Shown in pieces: positions 1-6,038 of a stretch of DNA of 6,038 nt. The number at the start of each line of letters is the position of its first letter. The first letter of the stretch is position 1. Under the pieces are notes generated by a model. The model had not been told where the DNA came from. It made no database searches and worked only from the letters and a program-made list of their open reading frames with translations. This stretch comes from Tepidiphilus sp. (GTDB taxonomy: Bacteria; Pseudomonadota; Gammaproteobacteria; Burkholderiales; Rhodocyclaceae), in contig JAQUGB010000106.1 of assembly GCA_028684345.1 (NCBI GenBank), positions 1-6,038 of the forward strand, given 5' to 3'. Position numbers and translations under genes: made by a program.

Positions 1-239
1 TCATCATCGGTGAGGCCGCCACGAAAGTGATGGACGGCTATCCCGAGTTCATCCAGGCGCACGCCGAAGTGCCTTGGCGCAATATGCGCAATCGTATGGC
101 TCACGGCTATTTCGACATCAACCTCGAGGTGGTGTGGGAGACAGTACAGGAATGGCTGCCAGCGCTGCTCGAGCAACTGCCCGCCGTTCGCCAGGATGCC
201 GACGATGAAGACCGCAACGACCATGCGATGGAATCATGA
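1..239 (+). CDS. hepT: HepT-like (DUF86/HEPN) ribonuclease toxin, C-terminal fragment
   Basis: This is the 3' part of a gene that enters from the left edge. The reading frame is open from base 3 and ends at TGA 237-239, leaving 78 residues. The visible sequence matches the C-terminal half of HepT proteins: a Pro-Trp pair (bases 72-77), then Arg-Asn-Arg-Met-Ala-His-Gly-Tyr (87-110), then a helix with Leu-Glu-Val-Val-Trp and a Leu-Pro-x-Leu-Leu-Glu-Gln-Leu stretch. Arg 87-89, His 102-104 and Tyr 108-110 form the RX4HXY motif of HEPN RNases. In characterised HepT/MntA pairs the Arg and His cut RNA, and the antitoxin MntA inactivates the toxin by adding AMP to the Tyr. All three residues are intact here, so nothing in the fragment suggests decay. 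Only three residues separate the Trp from the motif Arg, which seems short for the family. The tail after the last helix is acidic. No antitoxin gene follows, so any MntA partner must lie upstream. A GTG at 27 is internal, not the start. Confidence 0.85.
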   Translation, partial: IIGEAATKVMDGYPEFIQAHAEVPWRNMRNRMAHGYFDINLEVVWETVQEWLPALLEQLPAVRQDADDEDRNDHAMES

Positions 240-260
240 CTGGCAACGACAAGCCATGCT

Positions 261-280
261 TTCTGCGCGAAACCGCAGGA
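261..280. other. Small inverted repeat between convergent genes
   Basis: Bases 261-267 pair with 274-280 (seven pairs, one of them T-G on the plus strand) around a six-base loop. The hairpin lies in the 62-base gap between the stops of the hepT-like gene and the glycosyltransferase, where a two-way terminator would be expected. No run of T follows it on either strand, so it does not look like a standard intrinsic terminator. The hairpin is directly visible; any terminator or mRNA 3'-end role is a guess. Confidence 0.25.
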
Positions 281-301
281 TCATAAAGCAGGCGGCCGCC
301 C

Positions 302-1381
302 TCACCGCCGCAGCACCCCCGGCGTGCGAAAGCGCACGATGCGCCGGTACAGCCACACGTAGAGCACCGCGAAGCCCAGCGTAAAGCCCATCAGCACGTA
401 CGTGTGCCGCCAGAAGAGCACCGCCGGGATCACCGAAGCCGAACACAGCAGCCACAGATAAGGGGAAGTAGCCGAATTGCGCCGCACCAGCGCCTCCACC
501 TCGCGCCCGCCGGCCCAGCGCACGATGCGGCGGAATACCAGCGTGTGCAGATGCAACGCGTCCGGCAATCCGGGCGAAGTATCCCGCACTACCTTGCGCC
601 GGTAGATGGAAAACACCGTCTCGAACACCGGATACACCACGAGGAGCATGGGAAACCACGCCGACACCTCCGGGTGCCGCCCCACCAGCAGCACCGACAC
701 CTCGCCGATCAGAAACCCCACCAGATACGCCCCGCCGTCGCCGAGGAAAATGAGCCCCCGCGGGTAGTTCCACAGGAAAAAGCCCAGCAGCGCCCCCACG
801 CTGGCGATGCACACGTTCCACAGCAGGTGGTCCCCCAGCACGTAGGCCACGTACCCCAGCGCCGAGAGGATCATCACCCCCACCATGCCCGCCAGGCCGT
901 TGAAGCCGTCGATGATGTTGATCGCGTTCGCCACCCCGCCCACCGCCACCGCCGTGAAGAGCAACGCCACCGGGCCGTAGCGGAGAAGATCATCGACGAG
1001 CGGCACGTCCACCCGCGTGAGCATCGCCCCCAACAGCCAGAAGCCCAGCGCCGCCGCCCCCATCGTGAGCAAGAGGCGTGCCCCCACGCCCACGCGCTTG
1101 GTCACGTCCTCGGCAAGCCCCCCGGCGAACGCCGGAATCCCCGCCGCGAGCAACAAGGCGAACTCCCGGGCGATGCTGCGACCGTCGAGCCACAGCAGCG
1201 CCGCCGCCGCCACCAACCCCAGCGCCACGCCCACCCCGCCGATACGGGAAACCGGGTGGCGATGAAATTTCTGCACCCCATCCAACTCATCCGTCGCAAA
1301 ATATCCGTAGCGACGGTGCAACCGAATCAGCCAGAGCAGAGCGAAAAAACTGGTCAAGAATGCCGTCAGCAGGACGTTCAT
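302..1381 (-). CDS. Undecaprenyl-phosphate glycosyl-1-phosphate transferase, WecA/MraY superfamily
   Basis: A 359-residue polytopic membrane protein of the family that moves a sugar 1-phosphate from a UDP-sugar to undecaprenyl phosphate at the inner membrane, the first step of O-antigen or other surface polysaccharide units. Motifs appear in family order: an N-terminal membrane helix (about 2-20); His-Arg-His-Pro-Val-Ser-Arg-Ile-Gly-Gly (40-49); Gly-Leu-Ala-Glu-Asp-Val-Thr-Lys-Arg (88-96) at the usual Asp-Asp position; NAINIIDGFNGLAG (152-165), with Asp158 a likely catalytic or metal-binding residue; FLGDGGAYLVGF (212-223); and His-Leu-His (277-279) in the large cytoplasmic loop. Hydrophobic helices fill most of the rest, and the last lies near 328-345. 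Length is normal for WecA/WbpL-type enzymes. The first acid of the DD motif is Glu (Glu91-Asp92). The start at 1379-1381 has a strong purine-rich ribosome site. The gene follows manC by 47 bases on the same strand, so co-transcription is likely. The sugar cannot be read from sequence; GlcNAc, QuiNAc or FucNAc phosphate are candidates. MraY itself is unlikely, since no cell-wall genes surround it. Confidence 0.88.
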   Translation of the reverse strand: MNVLLTAFLTSFFALLWLIRLHRRYGYFATDELDGVQKFHRHPVSRIGGVGVALGLVAAAALLWLDGRSIAREFALLLAAGIPAFAGGLAEDVTKRVGVGARLLLTMGAAALGFWLLGAMLTRVDVPLVDDLLRYGPVALLFTAVAVGGVANAINIIDGFNGLAGMVGVMILSALGYVAYVLGDHLLWNVCIASVGALLGFFLWNYPRGLIFLGDGGAYLVGFLIGEVSVLLVGRHPEVSAWFPMLLVVYPVFETVFSIYRRKVVRDTSPGLPDALHLHTLVFRRIVRWAGGREVEALVRRNSATSPYLWLLCSASVIPAVLFWRHTYVLMGFTLGFAVLYVWLYRRIVRFRTPGVLRR

Positions 1382-1383
1382 CG

Positions 1384-1397
1384 CCCTCTCCCTTCCC
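1384..1397 (-). promoter_or_regulatory. Ribosome binding site of the glycosyltransferase gene
   Basis: On the minus strand the bases just before the ATG at 1381-1379 read GGGAAGGGAGAGGG. This unbroken purine run contains GGGAG and GAGAGG matches to the anti-Shine-Dalgarno sequence at workable spacing. It supports this start codon over later ATG or GTG codons. It lies in the 47-base gap after manC, which holds no visible terminator. Confidence 0.6.
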
Positions 1398-1428
1398 CAC
1401 CGATGACGGCACGTTCAGCCAGATTCAC

Positions 1429-2874
1429 TCAAACCCGCCCGTAGTGATCCTGGAAGCGCACGATGTCATCTTCCCCCAGATACTCCCCGCACTGCACCTC
1501 GATCATGACGAGATCGAGCACGCCGGGATTTTCCAGCCGGTGCTTGTGGCCGGCGGGAATATAGGTGGATTCGTTGGGGCGCACGTAACACTCCCGCTCC
1601 CCGTTGACGATCTTGGCCATGCCGCGCACCACGATCCAATGCTCGCTGCGATGATGGTGCATCTGCAACGACAGGGACGCGCCCGGTTTGACTTCGATGC
1701 GCTTGATCTTGAAGCCGGGCCCTTCCTCGAGCACCGTGTAGCTGCCCCACGGGCGCACGACGGTGCGGTGGAATTTGTAGGCCTCGTGATCGCGCTCCTT
1801 GAGGCGGGCGACGACCTGTTTCACATCCTGCGCCTTGTCGCGATGCGCCACGAGCAGCGCATCGGGCGTATCGACGATCATCAAGCCTTCCACGCCAAGC
1901 GCCGCCACGAACCGGTCTTCACTGTGAACGTAGGTGTCGCGGCTATCGAGAAAGAGGGCTTCGCCACGAGCCCGGTTACCGGCCTCATCCGGTTCCACGA
2001 GTTCGCTGAGAGCGCACCACGAACCGATGTCGCTCCAGTCGAATTCGGCCGGAACGACGGCGACGGCATCGGAGCGCTCCATGAGGGCGTAGTCGAGGGA
2101 AATGTCGGGGAGGTCGGCAAAGCGCTCGGCGTCCAGTTCGATCATGGCGGATTCCGGTGAGGCGCGCCCGCGGGTGCGTTCCCAGCAGCGTGCCGCCGCT
2201 TCGGCCACCTCCGGCGCATGGCGCTGCATCTCTTCGAGCAGGAAACCCGCCTCGAAGCAGAACATGCCGGCATTCCAGTAGAAATTTCCGGCTGCGAGAT
2301 ACGCTTCGGCGCGCTCGAGGGGAGGTTTCTCGACGAAGCGCACGACCGTCCGCCCCGGGCCCAGCGGCTCGCCCGCTTCGATGTAGCCATAGCCGGTCTC
2401 CGGCCGGTCGGGGACGACGCCGAACGTGACGAGCCGCTGCTGGCGGGCCAGAACGAGGGCTTGCTCGACGGCATGGCCAAACGCCGTTGTGTCTCGAATG
2501 AGATGATCGGCCGGCAGGATGAGCAGCAGGGCTCGAGGACCGTGGCGCTCGAGCACGGAGTGCGCGGCAAGCGCCACCGCCGCGGCCGTGTTGCGCCCGA
2601 CGGGCTCCAAGAGATACGCGCTGCGATACCGACCCTCGAGCCCCGCGTGCGCGAATTCGTCTTTGCTGAGGAAGTAATACTCGCGGTTGGTGACCGTGAG
2701 GATCTCCCTGGGCGAGCCTTCTACGGCATCGAGCACGAAGGCCGCACGACGATAGGTTTTGTGCAGTAAGGTTTCGCCGTCGGCAAGCCTGATGAAAGGC
2801 TTGGGGTGTCCCTCGCGTGAAACGGGCCACAGGCGCGTTCCTGCGCCCCCCGAAAGAATGACGGGAATCAGCAT
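1429..2874 (-). CDS. manC: Bifunctional mannose-1-phosphate guanylyltransferase / mannose-6-phosphate isomerase
   Basis: A complete 481-residue cytoplasmic enzyme of the AlgA/ManC/XanB/CpsB type. It isomerises fructose 6-phosphate to mannose 6-phosphate and joins mannose 1-phosphate to GTP to give GDP-mannose. The nucleotidyltransferase domain (about 1-290) shows LSGGAGTRLWPVSR at 7-20 with Lys25, Glu-Pro-Val-Gly-Arg-Asn-Thr (90-96), Pro-Ala-Asp-His (121-124), GYGYIEAG (161-168), FVEKP (180-184), YWNAGMF (199-205) and FDWSDIGSW (278-286). The C-terminal cupin domain (about 370-475) is the type II isomerase, with RPWGSY (374-379), QMHHHRSEHW (404-413, probable metal ligands) and YIPAGHKHRLENP (438-450). 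All key motifs are intact and the length is standard. The ATG at 2874-2872 gives the conserved Met-x-Ile-Pro-Val-Ile-Leu-Ser-Gly-Gly start; a weak AGG lies five bases before it. It is the first gene of a probable operon with the downstream transferase, so GDP-mannose or a derived sugar probably enters the glycan that transferase starts. The conversion of mannose 6-phosphate to mannose 1-phosphate needs a phosphomannomutase encoded elsewhere. The symbols algA, cpsB or xanB would serve equally well. Confidence 0.96.
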   Translation of the reverse strand: MLIPVILSGGAGTRLWPVSREGHPKPFIRLADGETLLHKTYRRAAFVLDAVEGSPREILTVTNREYYFLSKDEFAHAGLEGRYRSAYLLEPVGRNTAAAVALAAHSVLERHGPRALLLILPADHLIRDTTAFGHAVEQALVLARQQRLVTFGVVPDRPETGYGYIEAGEPLGPGRTVVRFVEKPPLERAEAYLAAGNFYWNAGMFCFEAGFLLEEMQRHAPEVAEAAARCWERTRGRASPESAMIELDAERFADLPDISLDYALMERSDAVAVVPAEFDWSDIGSWCALSELVEPDEAGNRARGEALFLDSRDTYVHSEDRFVAALGVEGLMIVDTPDALLVAHRDKAQDVKQVVARLKERDHEAYKFHRTVVRPWGSYTVLEEGPGFKIKRIEVKPGASLSLQMHHHRSEHWIVVRGMAKIVNGERECYVRPNESTYIPAGHKHRLENPGVLDLVMIEVQCGEYLGEDDIVRFQDHYGRV

Positions 2875-2913
2875 GATGACCTACTTACCTGAATGAACGA
2901 CCAGAACGGGCTC

Positions 2914-2961
2914 ATGCCTTGGATTCATGTCGTTTCAGAAACAACATACGAGAAAAGGCAT
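2914..2961 (-). other. Predicted hairpin in the manC mRNA leader
   Basis: Read on the minus strand, the segment has an outer 7-base stem (2961-2955 with 2920-2914, ATGCCTT/AAGGCAT) and an inner 9-base stem (2947-2939 with 2935-2927, ATGTTGTTT/AAACGACAT) closed by a CTG triloop. The inner stem has one U-G pair as manC-sense RNA. On the plus strand the same position is a C/A mismatch, so the fold favours the manC direction. The two stems are separated by an unpaired stretch of 7 and 6 bases. The structure ends about 40 bases before the manC start codon and leaves the ribosome site free. Its role is unknown: mRNA stability, a protein-binding site or chance are all possible. Confidence 0.35.
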
Positions 2962-2970
2962 ATCGCGCGA

Positions 2971-2976
2971 AGTATA
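2971..2976 (-). promoter_or_regulatory. Candidate -10 box of the manC promoter
   Basis: The minus strand reads TATACT here, one base from the sigma-70 consensus TATAAT. No good -35 hexamer lies 16-18 bases upstream; the best-spaced site reads TCACTG. Transcription would begin near 2964, giving a leader of about 90 bases whose 5' end falls almost exactly at the predicted hairpin. A promoter driven by an activator, or one elsewhere in the gap, remains possible. Confidence 0.4.
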
Positions 2977-3000
2977 CCCTCATTCCCATTCGGCAGTGAT

Positions 3001-3030
3001 TTCCTACGGCCTGGGCCAGTTGGTTATAAT
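3001..3030 (+). promoter_or_regulatory. Candidate valS promoter with consensus TATAAT -10
   Basis: A perfect TATAAT lies at 3025-3030, in a region clearly richer in A and T than the flanking genes. The -35 is weak: TTCCTA at 3001-3006, with an 18-base spacer, matches the consensus at only three positions. Transcription would start near 3037, leaving about 24 bases of untranslated leader before the valS ATG. That leader is too short for a T-box or similar riboswitch. The -10 match is visible; promoter activity is inferred. Confidence 0.55.
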
Positions 3031-3060
3031 TGTAAGCTTTCGCGAACGATCCAATCCGAC

Positions 3061-5919
3061 ATGTCCCTCGACAAGAGCTTCGAACCCAAGGCGATCGAAT
3101 CCCGCTGGTACCCTTGCTGGGAGGAACACGGCTACTTTCGCGCCGGTTTCGACCCGAACAGGAAGAATGCCTACTGCATCCTGATGCCGCCGCCCAACGT
3201 GACCGGCACGCTGCACATGGGGCATGGCTTCAACCAGACCATCATGGATATCCTGGTGCGCTGGCGGCGCATGAGCGGGGACAACGTGCTGCTGCAGCCG
3301 GGTACCGACCATGCCGGCATCGCCACCCAGATCGTGGTCGAGCGCCAGCTCGAGCGCGAGGGACTCACGCGCTACGATCTGGGACGGGAGAAATTCCTCG
3401 AGCGCGTGTGGCAGTGGAAGGAATATTCCGGCGGCACCATCACGCGACAGATGCGGCGTCTGGGCACTTCGGCCGACTGGACGCGCGAGCGCTTCACCAT
3501 GGACGAGGGAATGTCGCGCGTGGTGCGCGAAGTCTTCGTCCGGCTCTATCGCGAGGGGCTCATCTACCGCGGCAAGCGCCTGGTCAACTGGGATCCGAAG
3601 CTGCGCACGGCGGTCTCCGATCTAGAAGTGTCGGCTGAAGAGGAAGAAGGGTTCCTCTGGTCCCTCCTCTACCCCTTCGCCGACGGGCCCATCGACGGGC
3701 AACGGGGCGTGGTGGTGGCCACCACGCGGCCGGAGACGCTCTTTGGCGACGTGGCGGTGATGGTGCATCCGGAAGATCCCCGCTATCAGGGGCTCATCGG
3801 CAAGGAGGTGATCCTGCCGCTGGTGGGCCGGCGCATTCCCATCATCGCCGATGCGGCCGTGGATCCGAGCTTCGGCACCGGCTGCGTGAAAGTGACACCG
3901 GCGCACGATGCCAACGACTACGCCGTGGCCCAGCGCCACGGGCTGCCGCTGATCAGCATCTTCCGGCTCGATGCCCATCTGAACGACCAGGTGCCCGAGC
4001 CTTACCGCGGGCTCGACCGGTTCGTGGCCCGGGAAAAGGCCGTGGCCGAGCTGCAGGCGCAGGGGCTTTTGGTCGAGGTGAAGCCGCACAAGATGATGGT
4101 GCCGCGCGGCGAGCGCACGGGCGTGGTGCTCGAACCCATGCTCACCGACCAGTGGTTCGTGGCCACCACCAAGCCCGGGGCGGACGGCAAGTCGCTCGCG
4201 CAAAAGGCGCTCGAAGTGGTCGAGGACGGCAGCATCCGCTTCTTCCCCGACAACTGGGTGAATACCTACCGCCAGTGGCTGGTCAATATCCAAGATTGGT
4301 GTATCTCGCGGCAGCTGTGGTGGGGGCATCAGATCCCGGCCTGGTATGCCGACGAGGATCCGGCCGAGAACCGCCGCTTCTGGGTGGCGCACGACGAGGC
4401 GCAGGCCCGGGCGCTTGCCGCGGCCGAGGGCTACACGGGGCCGCTCACGCGCGACGCGGACGTGCTCGATACGTGGTTCTCCTCTGCGCTGTGGCCTTTC
4501 TCCACGCTCGATTGGACGCCCGAGTATCCGGCCAAATCCAACCCGGCGCTCGATCTCTACCTGCCTTCTTCGGTGCTGGTCACGGGTTTCGACATCATCT
4601 TCTTCTGGGTGGCGCGCATGGTGATGATGACCACCCACGTCACCGGCAAAATTCCGTTCAAGCACGTCTATGTCCACGGCCTCATCCGCGATGCCGAGGG
4701 GCAGAAGATGTCGAAGTCCAAGGGCAACGTGCTCGACCCGATCGACCTCATCGACGGCATCGACCTGGAATCGCTCATCCAGAAGCGCACCACCGGCCTG
4801 ATGAACCCGAAACAGGCCGCATCGATCGCGGAGCGCACGCGCAAGGAATTCCCCAACGGCATCCCGGCGTTCGGTGCGGATGCCCTGCGCTTCACGTTCG
4901 CCTCGCTCGCGAGCCCGGGGCGAGACCTCAAGTTCGACCTCGGCCGTTGCGAGGGCTACCGCAATTTCTGCAACAAGCTGTGGAACGCGACCCGCTTCGT
5001 GCTCATGAACGTGGGCGAGCGCCTGCCGCAGACGCCCGCCGCGCCCGAGGCGCTGGGCTTTGCCGAACGCTGGATCGTCTCCCGCCTGCAGCGGGTGGAA
5101 GCGGAAGCGCAGCGCCACCTCACCGACTACCGCTTCGACCTCTACGCCAAGGCGCTCTACGAATTCGTCTGGGACGAATACTGCGACTGGTACCTGGAAC
5201 TTGCCAAGGTGCGTCTTGCGCAAGGAGACGAGGCGGTGCGCCACGCCACGCGCCGCACGCTCATCGGCGTGCTCGAAGCCGTGCTGCGGCTGCTGCACCC
5301 GGTGATTCCTTTCATCACCGAGGAGCTCTGGCAGCACGTAGCCCCCGTGGCCGGGCGCAAGGTGAGCGACTCGATCATGGTGGCGCCCTACCCCGTCGCC
5401 GAGCCCGGGCGGCTCGACGAAGCGGCCGAGCGCGAAATGGCGCTCTTCCAGGCAATCACGCGGGCGGTGCGGGGCTTGCGCGCCGAGATGAAGCTCAACC
5501 CGGGCGAGCGCGTGCCGCTCGCGGTGGCGCTGGGCGAAGCGGCCGACGAGGCGCTCGCGGCGACGATCGCCGGGTTCGTTCCCTACCTGCAGGCGCTCGC
5601 ACGGCTCACGGAAGTGCGCACGCTGGCGCGCCTACCCGAAGAGGCGCTCGCGCCGGTGGCGGCGGTGGAGACGCTGCAGCTCATGCTCGACGTACCCATC
5701 GACGCCGCCAAGGAGCGCGAGCGGCTTGCCAAGGAGATCGAGCGCCTGCGCGCCGAGATCGCCAAGGCGAGGAAGAAGCTGGAGACCCCCAGCTTCGTCG
5801 AACGCGCCCCGGCCGAAGTGGTGGCGCAAGAGCGCGAACGCATCGAGCGCTTCAGCGCCACGCTCGCGCAGCTCGAACCGCAGCTCGCGCGCATCGAGCG
5901 GCATTTGGCGAGGGGGTGA
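3061..5919 (+). CDS. valS: Valyl-tRNA synthetase (class I)
   Basis: A complete 952-residue cytoplasmic enzyme that charges tRNA-Val with valine using ATP and hydrolyses mischarged Thr-tRNA. The Rossmann catalytic domain has PPPNVTG (43-49) and the HIGH-type signature His-Met-Gly-His (52-55). The inserted CP1 editing domain (about 195-340) has TTRPETLFGD (221-230) and Gly-Thr-Gly-Cys-Val-Lys-Val-Thr-Pro-Ala-His-Asp (272-283). The catalytic fold resumes with WWGHQIPAW (420-428), DTWFSSALWPFSTLDW (470-485) and KMSKS (549-553). The anticodon-binding helical domain covers about 665-820. A charged C-terminal coiled coil, typical of ValRS, runs from about 880 to the end. All motifs are intact and the length is normal for bacteria. 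The frame is open upstream to an ATG at 2893, but the 56 extra residues are not ValRS-like and span the promoter. The ATG at 3061 gives the family start Ser-Leu-x-Lys-Ser-Phe-Glu-Pro-x-Ala-Ile-Glu. No clear Shine-Dalgarno site precedes it. The gene diverges from manC across 186 bases and is probably transcribed alone. Confidence 0.98.
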   Translation: MSLDKSFEPKAIESRWYPCWEEHGYFRAGFDPNRKNAYCILMPPPNVTGTLHMGHGFNQTIMDILVRWRRMSGDNVLLQPGTDHAGIATQIVVERQLEREGLTRYDLGREKFLERVWQWKEYSGGTITRQMRRLGTSADWTRERFTMDEGMSRVVREVFVRLYREGLIYRGKRLVNWDPKLRTAVSDLEVSAEEEEGFLWSLLYPFADGPIDGQRGVVVATTRPETLFGDVAVMVHPEDPRYQGLIGKEVILPLVGRRIPIIADAAVDPSFGTGCVKVTPAHDANDYAVAQRHGLPLISIFRLDAHLNDQVPEPYRGLDRFVAREKAVAELQAQGLLVEVKPHKMMVPRGERTGVVLEPMLTDQWFVATTKPGADGKSLAQKALEVVEDGSIRFFPDNWVNTYRQWLVNIQDWCISRQLWWGHQIPAWYADEDPAENRRFWVAHDEAQARALAAAEGYTGPLTRDADVLDTWFSSALWPFSTLDWTPEYPAKSNPALDLYLPSSVLVTGFDIIFFWVARMVMMTTHVTGKIPFKHVYVHGLIRDAEGQKMSKSKGNVLDPIDLIDGIDLESLIQKRTTGLMNPKQAASIAERTRKEFPNGIPAFGADALRFTFASLASPGRDLKFDLGRCEGYRNFCNKLWNATRFVLMNVGERLPQTPAAPEALGFAERWIVSRLQRVEAEAQRHLTDYRFDLYAKALYEFVWDEYCDWYLELAKVRLAQGDEAVRHATRRTLIGVLEAVLRLLHPVIPFITEELWQHVAPVAGRKVSDSIMVAPYPVAEPGRLDEAAEREMALFQAITRAVRGLRAEMKLNPGERVPLAVALGEAADEALAATIAGFVPYLQALARLTEVRTLARLPEEALAPVAAVETLQLMLDVPIDAAKERERLAKEIERLRAEIAKARKKLETPSFVERAPAEVVAQERERIERFSATLAQLEPQLARIERHLARG

Positions 5920-5936
5920 GGCGGGCGCTCAGGCGC

Positions 5937-6038
5937 TCAAAACTCTCGCACGAGCTCGGCACGTTCGTTTGCCAACTGCTCGTAGCGAGGGATCTTGGCG
6001 AGTTCCTGAGCGAGCGCCTCGCGTCGCTGTACGGCGTC
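5937..6038 (-). CDS. C-terminal fragment of an unrecognised protein
   Basis: The minus strand has an open frame from the window edge to TGA at 5939-5937, giving 33 residues. The frame matches the window's GC-rich codon use. The fragment is rich in Arg, Glu, Ala and Leu (for example ALAQELAKIPRYEQLANERA) and looks like one or two amphipathic helices with a Pro break. It shows no membrane segment and no catalytic motif I can name, and I do not recognise the family. It converges on valS, with only 17 bases between the two stop codons. That is typical of tightly packed convergent genes and supports it as a true gene end. A chance open frame is possible, because GC-rich antisense frames often stay open over this length. 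Confidence 0.5.
   Translation of the reverse strand, partial: DAVQRREALAQELAKIPRYEQLANERAELVREF

Noticed and set aside
404..2160. Long plus-strand open frames (346 and 360 residues) opposite the transferase and manC genes
   Set aside because: They mirror the coding frames of two well-supported minus-strand genes. The first is a low-complexity Pro/His/Arg/Gln-rich translation, and neither shows a domain.
2935..2961. An eight-codon minus-strand leader peptide starting at the ATG at 2961-2959 and ending in TGA
   Set aside because: It has no ribosome site, would be almost leaderless from the predicted promoter, and has no run of regulatory codons. Its ATG is better explained as part of the outer hairpin stem.
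2978..3000. A minus-strand stretch reading Ile-Thr-Ala-Glu-Trp-Glu-stop, like a gene end
   Set aside because: An in-frame TAG sits just two codons before it, so only a handful of codons are open. This is too short to call a gene remnant.
2893..3060. A 56-residue N-terminal extension of ValRS
   Set aside because: It would run through the TATAAT box and the manC control region, is unlike ValRS N-termini, and the family-type start falls at the ATG at 3061.
3031..3060. A T-box or other riboswitch before valS
   Set aside because: The predicted leader is only about 24 bases, and no specifier stem or antiterminator sequence is visible in the 186-base gap.
3622..5337. A 571-residue open frame on the minus strand inside valS
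   Set aside because: The antisense of a GC-rich gene with biased third positions commonly stays open. Its translation is rich in His, Arg, Glu and Val with no recognisable domain, and valS is clearly the real gene.
5917..5938. A terminator after valS built on the repeated GCGCTCAGGCGCTC text
   Set aside because: It is mainly a direct repeat; the inverted pairing is only about four bases and no T run follows.

Overview
The window is GC-rich, dense and entirely chromosomal in character. Gene content and protein style suggest a proteobacterium, most likely a betaproteobacterium. The clues are a 952-residue proteobacterial-type ValRS, a fused GDP-mannose pyrophosphorylase/phosphomannose isomerase, and a WecA-like transferase whose acidic motif reads AEDVTKR. 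This placement is inferred from protein style, not from a marker search. No rRNA, tRNA, CRISPR array, insertion sequence or phage gene was seen.

Layout from left to right. (1) Bases 1-239, plus strand: the C-terminal end of a HepT-type (DUF86, HEPN-fold) ribonuclease toxin with its RX4HXY active-site motif; its N-terminus and any MntA-type antitoxin lie outside the window. (2) Bases 240-301: a short convergent gap with one small hairpin. (3) Bases 302-2874, minus strand: a two-gene unit transcribed right to left, first a bifunctional mannose-1-phosphate guanylyltransferase/mannose-6-phosphate isomerase (manC/algA type), then 47 bases on a membrane glycosyltransferase of the WecA/MraY superfamily. 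(4) Bases 2875-3060: a divergent control region, more AT-rich than the genes, with a consensus TATAAT box facing valS, a TATACT box facing manC, and a 48-base segment that folds well as RNA only on the manC side. (5) Bases 3061-5919, plus strand: complete valyl-tRNA synthetase (valS). (6) Bases 5937-6038, minus strand: the last 33 codons of an unrecognised gene converging on valS.

The manC-transferase pair fits surface polysaccharide synthesis. ManC supplies GDP-mannose, and the membrane enzyme would load the first sugar phosphate onto undecaprenyl phosphate to start a repeat unit. ValS is housekeeping, and its adjacency to the glycan genes probably means only a shared divergent control region. 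The HepT fragment is the one accessory-type element. I did not find evidence of an undescribed system. The points most worth checking are the strand-specific manC leader hairpin and the shortened segment before the HepT catalytic motif.
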